Assembly: GCA_003694325.1 (NCBI GenBank)
Contig: RFKJ01000270.1
Location: 1-6,507, forward strand
DNA length: 6,507 bases
Origin: Deltaproteobacteria bacterium
GTDB taxonomy: Bacteria > Myxococcota_A > UBA796 > UBA2385
Direction: 5' to 3'
Made by a program: the position numbers and the translations under genes
The notes under the pieces: generated by a model
Database searches by the model: none
What the model was told of the DNA's origin: nothing
The model's input: the letters and a program-made list of their open reading frames with translations, nothing else
Shown here: piece after piece, positions 1 through 6,507 of the stretch
How positions within the stretch are numbered: position 1 is the stretch's first letter
Layout: each line of letters starts with the position of its first letter

Positions 1-50
1 CCCACGCCCGCCACAGGTAGAGTCGCCCTCCATCCTCGCCCCGGCGCCCC

Positions 51-2645
51 GTGCCCGACACTGCGTCCATCCCCCACACCACCCCCGCGGACAGCGAATC
101 CGCCGAGCTGCTGGCGCGCTTCCACGAGGAATTGCGACTGCGAAACGTGTCGGCCTTCCTCTGGTCGACCACCATCTTCGACCTCGCCTACCTCGGCTGG
201 GCGCTGTTCGACCGGCTGCTGGCACCCGACCACTGGCCGGCCTTCCTCGGGATCCGCCTGGCCGTCGTCGCCTTCGGCACCGTGCTGGCACTGCTCATCG
301 CCCGGTCCCGGAACCAGCGCTACACCTGGGAAGCGTTCTGGACCTGGCTGTTCGCCTGCGGCGCCGGGATCGCGGCGATGCTGCCGTGGACCGGCGACCA
401 CCTGCTGCAGTACCTGGTCGGCTTCAGCCTGATCCTGTACGGCGCCGGCCTGCTGCCCTTCTGGCGGCCGCGCTGGGCGATCACCAACGTCGTCGCGATC
501 CTGGCGACGGCGCCCCTGGCGTGGATGTTGCGACCGGGCGGGGCCTCGGCCGAGGACCTGCTCACCGGGGTGTTCTTCCTGCTGACCGGCGCCGGGGCCA
601 GCGTCGTCATGGCCACCTTCAAGTACCGGCTGGCCCGCCGCGACTTCTTCACCCGCGAACAGCTCGCCCGCACCTCCAAGGAGTTGCAGCATGCCCTGGA
701 TCGCCTCCAGGCGCACGACCAGCTCAAGAGCCGGTTCTTCGCCAACATCTCCCACGAGCTGCGCACGCCGCTCACCCTGATCCTCGGGCCCGTCCAGGCG
801 ATGCTGGACCGCGACCCGCAGACCTGGGCCTCCAACGACCTGCGAATCGTCGTCGAGAACGCCGAGCGCCTCCTGCGACTCATCGATGACCTGCTGGAGC
901 TGTCCAAGCTCGACGCCGGCGGTTTGCGGTTGCGCCTCTCCACCTTTGATCTCGGTCAGCTCGTCGCGTCGACCGTGGCCCGCTTCGGCCCGGCCGCCGC
1001 CACGGGCGGCCTCACCCTCCAGTCCCGGATCGAGGAGGACCTCCCCGACGTGCTCGGCGATCCGCACCGCATCGAGATGGTGGTCACCAACCTCGTCGGC
1101 AACGCCATCAAGTACACGCCCCCCGGGGGCTCGGTATCTGTCGGTGTCCACCGGCTCGACGACCGGTTGCGGGTCACGGTGACCGACACGGGGCCGGGCA
1201 TCCCCGCCGACGAGTTGTCGATGGTCTTCAACCGGTTCTTCCAGGCGGGCCGAGGCCGACGCGGAGCAGGCGGCGTGGGGATCGGGCTGGCCCTGGCGCG
1301 GGAGCTCGTGGACCTGCACAGCGGGACCATCTCTGTCGACAGCGTCGAGGGAGAAGGGTCGACCTTCTCCTTCGAGCTGTTGCTGGGTCGCGACCACATC
1401 CGACCCGAGGTGATCGACCGCCGCCGCGACATTGCCGAACGACGGGTCGAGCACCGGGCGGGCCGCAACTACGGACGACGGGCGACCGACCTGCCTCCGC
1501 CGGTCCCGGCCTCACCCCTGCATCCGGTCGACAGCGGCGAGATCGCGTTCCCCACCTCTCCTCCGGTGCGCCTGGAGCAGGGGCGCCGGGCGCGCATCCT
1601 GGTGGTCGAGGACCAGCCGGACATGCAGGCCTTCCTCGCCGACCTGCTGGGCGCCGAGTTCGAGGTGACCACCTGCGGCGACGGCGACGAGGCCTGGCGG
1701 CTGCTGCCCGCGCTCAAGCCCGACCTGGTCCTCACCGACGACCAGATGCCCGGCCGCTCCGGAACCAGCCTGTGCCAGGCGATCAAGAGCGACGCCGCGC
1801 TGAGCACCACCCCGGTCGTCCTGCTCACCGCGCGAGCCGGCACCGAGGGCACCCTGCGCGCCTACGCAGCGGGGGCCGACGATTTCGTGGCCAAGCCCTT
1901 CCACCCGCGCATCCTGCTGGCCCGGGTTCGGGCGCAGCTCCACCTCCGGGCACTCAGCGCCGAGCTTGCCCGCAAGGAACGCCTCGCCACGGTGGGCACG
2001 CTGGCCGCCGGCATCCTCCACGAGATCCGCAACCCGGTCAACGCACTGATGTCGGCCACCCGCACCCTGGGATCGCCGAACCTGCCCCACGCCTCCCGCG
2101 CTCGCCTCCTCGACGTGCTCGCCGACGCCACGCAGCGCATCCACCGCATCACGGCGACCCTCGACGCCCACGTGCGACCGGCCGACGACGGGGGACCGGC
2201 GGTCTGCGACCTGGCGGCGTGCATCGCCAGCACCCTGCAACTGCTCGACCACCGCCTGGGAGAGGTCGAGGTCCGCGTTCTCGGGGAGGGACCGTTGCAG
2301 GCCCGGATCCAGCCCGGCCCGATCAACCAGGTCTTCGTCAACCTCATCGACAACGCCCTGCGCGCCGGTGCCACGCACATCGACATCGCCCTGCACGACG
2401 TCGGCGACACCGTCAAGGTCGAGGTCACCGACGACGGCAGCGGCATCCCCGAGGCGGTCCTCAACCGGATCTTCGAGCCCTTCTTCACGACGGCCGCACC
2501 CGGCAAGGGAAGCGGGCTGGGGCTCTATCTCAGCAAGACGATCATCGAGCAGGCCGGGGGCACGATCGCCGCCGAGCGGCTCCAGCCCCACGGCACCTGC
2601 TTCCGAATCGTGCTCCCGGCCCCGGCCGCCGCCCAAGGAACCTGA
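51..2645 (+). CDS. Six-TM hybrid sensor histidine kinase, HK1-receiver-HK2 (PhcS-like role)
   Basis: An inner-membrane sensor kinase of 864 residues with two complete kinase cores. About six hydrophobic segments lie at residues 35-58, 63-84, 92-113, 118-138, 141-160 and 168-190 with little periplasmic sequence, so the ligand is probably sensed within the membrane. HK1 has H-box NISHELRTPLT (phospho-acceptor H235), N-box N351, G1 DTGPGI (379-384), F-box near 393-397 and G2 GVGIGLAL. An Arg-rich then Pro-rich linker (about 447-510) leads to a receiver with acidic pair E520/D521, phospho-acceptor D563, T593 and K615. HK2 follows, with HEIRNP (H657), N768, DDGSGI (794-799), FEPFFTT and GKGSGLGL. 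The start is GTG at 51; an in-frame TAG at 18-20 leaves no earlier start, and no Shine-Dalgarno is visible. The next gene starts 106 nt downstream on the same strand. Kinase identity is certain; the PhcS-like role is inferred from the neighbours and the six-TM layout, which is also known in the autoinducer receptors CqsS and LqsS. Confidence 0.95.
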   Translation: MPDTASIPHTTPADSESAELLARFHEELRLRNVSAFLWSTTIFDLAYLGWALFDRLLAPDHWPAFLGIRLAVVAFGTVLALLIARSRNQRYTWEAFWTWLFACGAGIAAMLPWTGDHLLQYLVGFSLILYGAGLLPFWRPRWAITNVVAILATAPLAWMLRPGGASAEDLLTGVFFLLTGAGASVVMATFKYRLARRDFFTREQLARTSKELQHALDRLQAHDQLKSRFFANISHELRTPLTLILGPVQAMLDRDPQTWASNDLRIVVENAERLLRLIDDLLELSKLDAGGLRLRLSTFDLGQLVASTVARFGPAAATGGLTLQSRIEEDLPDVLGDPHRIEMVVTNLVGNAIKYTPPGGSVSVGVHRLDDRLRVTVTDTGPGIPADELSMVFNRFFQAGRGRRGAGGVGIGLALARELVDLHSGTISVDSVEGEGSTFSFELLLGRDHIRPEVIDRRRDIAERRVEHRAGRNYGRRATDLPPPVPASPLHPVDSGEIAFPTSPPVRLEQGRRARILVVEDQPDMQAFLADLLGAEFEVTTCGDGDEAWRLLPALKPDLVLTDDQMPGRSGTSLCQAIKSDAALSTTPVVLLTARAGTEGTLRAYAAGADDFVAKPFHPRILLARVRAQLHLRALSAELARKERLATVGTLAAGILHEIRNPVNALMSATRTLGSPNLPHASRARLLDVLADATQRIHRITATLDAHVRPADDGGPAVCDLAACIASTLQLLDHRLGEVEVRVLGEGPLQARIQPGPINQVFVNLIDNALRAGATHIDIALHDVGDTVKVEVTDDGSGIPEAVLNRIFEPFFTTAAPGKGSGLGLYLSKTIIEQAGGTIAAERLQPHGTCFRIVLPAPAAAQGT

Positions 2646-2647
2646 CC

Positions 2648-2692
2648 CGGGCCCCGCGGTCACCGCTTCCCGACCGCGACAAACCGGGCCTG
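2648..2692 (+). other. Two-tier imperfect inverted repeat after the hybrid kinase gene
   Basis: Three nucleotides past the stop codon of the kinase gene, 2648-2654 pairs with 2686-2692 (seven pairs, one G-U). Directly inside it 2655-2661 (CGCGGTC) pairs perfectly with 2672-2678 (GACCGCG), leaving a 10-nt loop and a 7-nt bulge on the 3' side. No T-run follows, so it is not a textbook intrinsic terminator. It may be an mRNA structure between cistrons, a weak terminator, or chance pairing in GC-rich DNA. Confidence 0.3.
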
Positions 2693-2751
2693 ATGTGGGA
2701 CGATGGGGGCTGCGCGAGCGCCTGCCTCAACGTCTCGCCATTGGACGGACC

Positions 2752-4236
2752 ATGACCCGAAACTACGACGAGCTGACCGGACCGCTGAACCGGGCGGTCT
2801 TCTTTCGACCGACCCGGGAACGGGTCCGGGACTTCCTGTCGCCCCACGCCAACCCCGTCGTCCGCATCGATGGACACGACTACCCCGTCTTCGACATCAG
2901 CATGAACGGCATGGCCGTGCTGGCGCCATCCAACGCGCCGCTGGAACCCGGCGTCGAGTTGGACCTGGAGCTGCGGCTCTACGACAAGCCGGTGTTCGAC
3001 GGCCGCGCCCGGGTGGCCCGGGTGGGAACGGGCGGCCGCCGGGTGCAGGTGGGACTGGCCCTGACCAGCGGATTCATCGACCTGCCCGCGCTCGCTCGAC
3101 GGGACGAGGAAGAGCGCATGCAGCGCGAATTGTCGATGGGCCCCGACCCCTACTCCGACCTCGTGCCGGAGAGGTACCGCCAGGCACTCAGCCGGGTCGT
3201 GCTCTTCGTCCAGTACCAGCGACAGGCCCTGTTCCGTCACGAAGCCCGCTACCGCGAGATGGGAGGGGAGGAGGGCCGACGGGGGATCGAAGCGCTGCAG
3301 CAGGCCGCGCTCGAACGCCTCCGGGCCCCGTGGACCGAGCTGCGGCTGGCCGCCTGCGCAGCCACCGCCGAGTTCATGGAAGACCGGGCCCGGGTCCAGG
3401 CCGCCAAGCAACTCACCGAGATGGTCCTCACCCCCCTCCTGCTGGATGCGCCCTGCATCCGCCGGTCCTACGAAAAGCCCCTCGGGTACCCGGGGGACTA
3501 CCAGGTCATGCTGTATTGCTACGACCAGGCCCTCGAGGGCGACTCCGTCTTCGGGCGGGTCTTCCACCGCCTGTGGCTGGAACACCCGCTGCCCAGCGGG
3601 GTCCGCACCCGCCGCGACCTGGTGGTCGACCTGGCCATCGACCAGCACCGGCGCCTGATCGCCGACAGCCACGGCACCCCCGACCTGCGGATCACCAGCC
3701 TGGGATGCGGGCCGGCCCGCGAAGTTCCCACCTTCATCGAGCGCCGTCCCCACTGGCCGGGCAGCGTCACCTGGACCCTCATCGACCAGGATGAAGAGGC
3801 GCTCAGCGTGGCCTACCAGACCGCACAGCGCGCCACGGTCCGGTCCTCCAGCGACACGCGGTTGCGCTGCCTGAACATGTCCTTCACCCAGCTCGCCCAG
3901 GCCCCCGGCAACCTGCCGCTGGCGGCCAACCAGCACTTCGTCTTCTCCTCGGGACTCTTCGACTACCTGCGCGAGCCCGGCGCCAGCGAGCTGTTGGCGG
4001 TGCTCTACGACGGCCTTGCGCCCGGCGGGCTGGTCGCCGTGGGCAACGCCGTCGGCCCCAACGAGGACTACTGGTCCCCGGGCTTCGTCCTCGACTGGAC
4101 CCTGATCTACCGCACCCGCGACGAAATGCTGCGCCTGGCCAGCCGCCTGCCGGCCGACGCCGAGGTCCAGGTCCGACTGGAGCCCGGCCAGGCCTACTGG
4201 TACCTGCTGGCCCGCAAGCCCGGCCGAGTGGGCTGA
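2752..4236 (+). CDS. PilZ domain fused to PhcB-like SAM-dependent methyltransferase
   Basis: A predicted soluble protein of 494 residues with no signal peptide or membrane segment. Residues about 20-105 form a PilZ domain, with R22xxxR26 and D48-I-S-M-N-G53 matching the c-di-GMP binding signature RxxxR...(D/N)xSxxG. Residues about 135-300 are a helical region carrying a block I recognise from the PhcB family, KPLGYPGDYQVM (242-253) then EGDSVFG (262-268). Residues about 311-490 are a class I methyltransferase fold: motif I SLGCGPAREV (316-325), acidic motif LIDQD (343-347), SSGLFDYL (399-406), APGG (423-426) and DWTLIYR (448-454). PhcB of Ralstonia makes 3-hydroxy fatty acid methyl esters as quorum signals, so this enzyme may methylate a fatty acid; the substrate is inferred. 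ATG 2752 is chosen because the reading frame upstream overlaps the kinase gene and shows no domain; GGACGGA just upstream is a weak ribosome site. It probably shares a transcript with the genes on either side. Confidence 0.93.
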   Translation: MTRNYDELTGPLNRAVFFRPTRERVRDFLSPHANPVVRIDGHDYPVFDISMNGMAVLAPSNAPLEPGVELDLELRLYDKPVFDGRARVARVGTGGRRVQVGLALTSGFIDLPALARRDEEERMQRELSMGPDPYSDLVPERYRQALSRVVLFVQYQRQALFRHEARYREMGGEEGRRGIEALQQAALERLRAPWTELRLAACAATAEFMEDRARVQAAKQLTEMVLTPLLLDAPCIRRSYEKPLGYPGDYQVMLYCYDQALEGDSVFGRVFHRLWLEHPLPSGVRTRRDLVVDLAIDQHRRLIADSHGTPDLRITSLGCGPAREVPTFIERRPHWPGSVTWTLIDQDEEALSVAYQTAQRATVRSSSDTRLRCLNMSFTQLAQAPGNLPLAANQHFVFSSGLFDYLREPGASELLAVLYDGLAPGGLVAVGNAVGPNEDYWSPGFVLDWTLIYRTRDEMLRLASRLPADAEVQVRLEPGQAYWYLLARKPGRVG

Positions 4237-4248
4237 AACCTCGGTTTC
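4235..4248 (+). other. Short hairpin at the end of the methyltransferase gene
   Basis: GAAAC (4235-4239) pairs perfectly with GTTTC (4244-4248) around the four-base loop CTCG, overlapping the TGA stop codon. The following bases are pyrimidine-rich but contain no continuous T-run. It could be a very weak terminator or a 3'-end stabilising hairpin; five base pairs is within chance expectation. Confidence 0.2.
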
Positions 4249-4295
4249 TCCACGTTCCTTCCCCGCCGCTGGCCTCGAAGCTCGCCCCGTGGCAT

Positions 4296-4336
4296 GATGG
4301 GAGACTCGCGGGAACCGGCGCCGCGAGCATCCCGTC
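4296..4336 (+). other. Extended imperfect inverted repeat upstream of the receiver-kinase gene
   Basis: Bases 4305-4311 (CTCGCGG) pair perfectly with 4321-4327 (CCGCGAG) around a 9-nt loop. After a symmetrical 2x2 mismatch, 4296-4302 pairs with 4330-4336 (one G-U). In total 14 of 16 opposed positions pair. No T-run follows, so a strong intrinsic terminator is unlikely. It could be a regulatory leader structure or a dyad operator for the next gene. It lies inside the alternative N-terminal extension of that gene (start at 4294), which is one reason to favour the later start. Confidence 0.4.
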
Positions 4337-4377
4337 CCCACGTCTCCCCGGCCCTGCCAGCGGTCGGCCGACGTGGC

Positions 4378-5559
4378 ATGCTACCTGAGGCCACCCCGGA
4401 GCTCGACGTGGCGAATGCGGTCCTGTTCGTCGATGACGATGTCGCCAACCTCACGGTCTTCGAGGCCGCCTTCGGGCACGAGTTCGAGGTGCTGACCGCC
4501 GACAACGGCGCCGACGCCCTCGACCTGCTGGCCCGACACGACGTCGCCGTGCTGCTGGCCGACCAGCGAATGCCCGGGATGACGGGGGTCGAGCTGCTGA
4601 CCCGGGCACGCCGGGACTTCCCCCACGTCGAGCGGATCCTCATCACCGCCTACTCCAACCTCGACGAGGCCATCGACGCCGTCAACCAGGGCCACATCCG
4701 CCGATACCTCCGCAAGCCCTGGGACCACGATGACCTGCGCGCCGCGCTGGTCGACGCCATCGAGGTGGCCACGATGCGCCGCCGCCTCGCCTCGATCGAA
4801 CGTCGGATGATGGAGTCGGAACGGGTCTACGCGCTCGGCGTGGTCTCGGCGGGGATTGCCCACGAGATCCGCAACCCCCTGACCATGCTGATGGCCCACA
4901 TCGACCTCGCCTCCTCCCAGGTCACCGGCCTCATCGACGCCGGGGAGGACGTCCCGGCCGATCGGCTCCAGCCGGTACTCGATCGCATCACGGCCATCCG
5001 GCGCGGCGTGACCCGGGTCCGCGAGATCATCGAGGGCATGAGCCTCGCCCAGCGGCGCCACGACGACGAGCAACAGACCGACCTCGCCGAGGTGGTGCGC
5101 CTGACCACCACCAGCCTGCGCAGCTCCCTGCAGCGGCGCGCAACGACCGAGATAGACCTGGCTCCCCTGCCCCCGGTGGTGGGATCGAGCACCCAGCTCG
5201 GCCAGGTCACGCTCAACCTGCTCGTCAACGCCCTGCAGGCCATCCCCAGCCACGAAGCGGGCGGGCGACACCGGGTCATGATCCGGTTGCGCCGGGATGG
5301 AGACCACGCGCTGCTCCAGGTCGAAGACACCGGCCCCGGCATCGATCCCGCCGTCCGAGACCGGATCTTCGACCCGTTCTTCACCACCAAGCGCGCCGGG
5401 GGGACCGGCCTCGGCCTGGCGATCACCCGCCGAATCGTCGAGGACCTGGGCGGCAGCATCCACGTCGACAGCACCCCCGGCGAGGGGACCGTCATCTCGG
5501 TGCGCCTGCCCCTGGCTCCTGCGGCCGAGGACCGGGCCGACGCCCCACCGGAGGACTGA
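4378..5559 (+). CDS. Response regulator with histidine kinase output (PhcR/PhcQ-like)
   Basis: A soluble receiver-kinase of 393 residues. The receiver (about 14-130) has acidic residues D19-D21, phospho-acceptor D62 in ADQRMPG, T90 and K113 in the RKPWD motif. That Lys-Pro-Trp form and the AVNQGHIRRYLRKPWD run resemble PhcQ and HupR/HoxA-type receivers. A short helical linker (131-150) joins a kinase: H-box AHEIRNPL (H162), N-box N284, G1 DTGPGI (317-322), FDPFFTT (331-337) and G2 GTGLGL (342-347). All residues needed for phospho-acceptance, ATP binding and autophosphorylation are present. There is no transmembrane segment and no DNA-binding domain, so output is probably phosphotransfer. An in-frame ATG at 4294 would add 28 residues, but that stretch is Pro/Arg/Ser-rich, has a noticeably lower G/C share at third positions and contains a hairpin, so ATG 4378 is preferred; neither has a clear Shine-Dalgarno. 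Domain identity is certain, the start moderately so. Confidence 0.93.
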   Translation: MLPEATPELDVANAVLFVDDDVANLTVFEAAFGHEFEVLTADNGADALDLLARHDVAVLLADQRMPGMTGVELLTRARRDFPHVERILITAYSNLDEAIDAVNQGHIRRYLRKPWDHDDLRAALVDAIEVATMRRRLASIERRMMESERVYALGVVSAGIAHEIRNPLTMLMAHIDLASSQVTGLIDAGEDVPADRLQPVLDRITAIRRGVTRVREIIEGMSLAQRRHDDEQQTDLAEVVRLTTTSLRSSLQRRATTEIDLAPLPPVVGSSTQLGQVTLNLLVNALQAIPSHEAGGRHRVMIRLRRDGDHALLQVEDTGPGIDPAVRDRIFDPFFTTKRAGGTGLGLAITRRIVEDLGGSIHVDSTPGEGTVISVRLPLAPAAEDRADAPPED

Positions 5560-5568
5560 CGCCTCGCC

Positions 5569-6492
5569 TCAGGGGCGCGGCGGGTGCAGCATCACCAGCT
5601 CCACGCCGCTGGTCTGGGAGACCGCACCGTGCTCGTCCACCAGCACGGCTTCGACTCCGGGCATCGACTCCACCAGCGCCAGGGCGCGCTGCTTGCCGAG
5701 GACCATCAGGGCGGTGGACAGGCCATCGGCAGTGGTCGCATCGGGGGCGATGACCGTCGCGCTGCGCAGGCCGCGGGCGGGCCAGCCGGTGCGGGGATCG
5801 AGGATGTGGTGGTACCGGGTGCCGTCGAGCACGAAGTAGCGCTCGTAGTCGCCACTGGTCGAGACGCTGCGGTCGGTCACCGCCAGCGCCGCGAACACAT
5901 CGTCCCGGGCGCCTCGCGGATCTCGGATCCCCACGTGCCACGGGCGGTCCCCCTTGTGTCCCGCCGCGTAGACCTGGCCGCCGATGACCACGTGGAAATC
6001 GGTCAACCCCGCCTCCCGCAGCGCGGCGACGGCCTTGTCCAGCGCCCAGCCCTTGGCGATGCCCCCCAGCCCGATCTTCATCCCCGGACGCGCCAGGCGC
6101 ACCGTCCCCGCGGCCTCGTCCAGCTCGACCTGCCGGTAGTCGACCCGCGCCACCCGGCGCGCGATCTCCTCCGGGTCAGGCAGGACGGGCGGGTCGGCTT
6201 CGAAGTCCCACAACCCCCACAGGGCCGCCCAGGTGACGTCGAAGGCACCATCCGTCCGCTCCCCCAGTTCCAGCCCACGAGCCAGCAGCGCCCGCAGGTC
6301 CGCTGGCACGGCCACCGCCTCCCCCCCCGCGGCCGCGTTGACCTGCGACAGGGGCGTGCCGTCCCGCCACTCGTTGGCCGTGGCCTCCACCTCGGCGAAG
6401 ATCTCGGCCACCCGATCGGCAAGCTCCACCCGGTCGGCGGGCAGCACGACCACCAGCCGGGTCGCCATCACGTCGAAGCTGCGGGTGGTCAT
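5569..6492 (-). CDS. apbE: FAD:protein FMN transferase (ApbE family)
   Basis: ApbE enzymes split FAD and attach FMN covalently to a Thr or Ser of target flavoproteins such as Nqr/Rnf subunits or FMN-binding domain proteins, usually on the outer face of the inner membrane, using Mg2+. The 307-residue product shows the family motifs in order: LSQVN (48-52), GAFDVTWAALWGLW (82-95), GGIAKGWALD (143-152), VGIRDPR (187-193), TSGDYERYF (212-220), YHHILDPRTG (227-236) and TADGLST (254-260). In the last, D256 and T260 have the spacing of the Mg2+ ligands known in this family. ATG at 6492 begins only eight residues before the MATRL stretch that matches the usual MGT motif, and the frame is open upstream to the window edge (five more codons). 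A signal peptide or lipoprotein leader, common in ApbE, may therefore start outside the window, and the gene may be 5'-partial. It converges on the receiver-kinase gene with a 9-nt gap. No flavinylation target is visible here. Confidence 0.93.
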   Translation of the reverse strand: MTTRSFDVMATRLVVVLPADRVELADRVAEIFAEVEATANEWRDGTPLSQVNAAAGGEAVAVPADLRALLARGLELGERTDGAFDVTWAALWGLWDFEADPPVLPDPEEIARRVARVDYRQVELDEAAGTVRLARPGMKIGLGGIAKGWALDKAVAALREAGLTDFHVVIGGQVYAAGHKGDRPWHVGIRDPRGARDDVFAALAVTDRSVSTSGDYERYFVLDGTRYHHILDPRTGWPARGLRSATVIAPDATTADGLSTALMVLGKQRALALVESMPGVEAVLVDEHGAVSQTSGVELVMLHPPRP

Positions 6493-6507
6493 CGTGTCGG
6501 CCGCCGC

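Noticed and set aside
1..50. Promoter or ribosome binding site for the sensor kinase gene
   Set aside because: Only 50 bases are available; they are C-rich and show neither a recognisable promoter nor a Shine-Dalgarno sequence.
1512..2663. A 383-codon open frame on the - strand opposite the receiver and HK2 part of the sensor kinase
   Set aside because: It has low-complexity Gly/Val/Asp-rich composition without domains and lies opposite well-conserved kinase motifs; it is a composition shadow.
2656..2666. Palindrome GCGGT-C-ACCGC as an operator
   Set aside because: It is short, single-copy in the window and overlaps the larger hairpin that explains the same bases.
2676..2704. Possible sigma-70-like promoter (GCGACA, 17-nt spacer, GACGAT) before the methyltransferase gene
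   Set aside because: It matches the consensus at only about four and three of six positions, which is not enough to claim a promoter.
2368..2751. An N-terminal extension of the methyltransferase frame overlapping the end of the sensor gene
   Set aside because: The extension is Ser/Arg/Pro-rich out-of-frame translation of the kinase gene; the domain-bearing protein begins at ATG 2752.
4288..4310. TGGCATG before the receiver-kinase gene as a sigma-54 -24 element
   Set aside because: No GC-containing -12 element resembling TTGC occurs at the required spacing.
2542..4341. A 599-codon open frame on the - strand opposite the PilZ-methyltransferase gene
   Set aside because: It is antisense to a gene with clear PilZ and methyltransferase motifs, its translation shows no recognisable domain, and long antisense open frames are expected in such GC-rich DNA.
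4381..5463. A 360-codon open frame on the - strand opposite the receiver-kinase gene
   Set aside because: It has no recognisable domain and lies opposite intact receiver and kinase motifs.

Overview
The window is very GC-rich (roughly 70% by eye) and its codons strongly favour G or C in the third position. It contains four large genes, three on the + strand followed by one convergent gene on the - strand. The gene content (stacked histidine kinases and receivers, a PilZ protein, GTG or ATG starts without strong Shine-Dalgarno sequences) would suit a high-GC environmental proteobacterium or myxobacterium. No taxonomic marker is present, so that placement is inference only.

Layout: (1) 51-2645 (+) is a six-transmembrane hybrid histidine kinase with the order membrane domain, HK1, receiver, HK2. 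(2) 2752-4236 (+) is an N-terminal PilZ domain fused to a SAM-dependent methyltransferase of the PhcB type (the 3-hydroxy fatty acid methyl ester synthase family). (3) 4378-5559 (+) is a response regulator whose output is a second complete histidine kinase, the architecture of PhcR and PhcQ. (4) 5569-6492 (-) is an ApbE-type FAD:protein FMN transferase that converges on gene 3 and is probably unrelated to it. The gaps between genes 1 and 2 (106 nt) and genes 2 and 3 (141 nt) each hold an imperfect two-tier inverted repeat. No tRNA, rRNA, insertion sequence, CRISPR array or other mobile element was seen.

The first three genes together resemble a Phc-type quorum-sensing cell: a membrane sensor kinase (PhcS role), a signal synthase (PhcB role) and a receiver-kinase (PhcR/PhcQ role). 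Two things differ from the Ralstonia phcBSRQ arrangement. The putative signal synthase carries a PilZ domain with an apparently intact c-di-GMP motif, and the sensor kinase has its own receiver plus second kinase appended. A reasonable model is that c-di-GMP adjusts production of a fatty-acid methyl ester-like signal, which the six-TM kinase detects and relays through two receiver-kinase modules. No DNA-binding output lies in the window, so the final target is elsewhere. The signal and its chemistry are inferred from family resemblance, not shown by the sequence.
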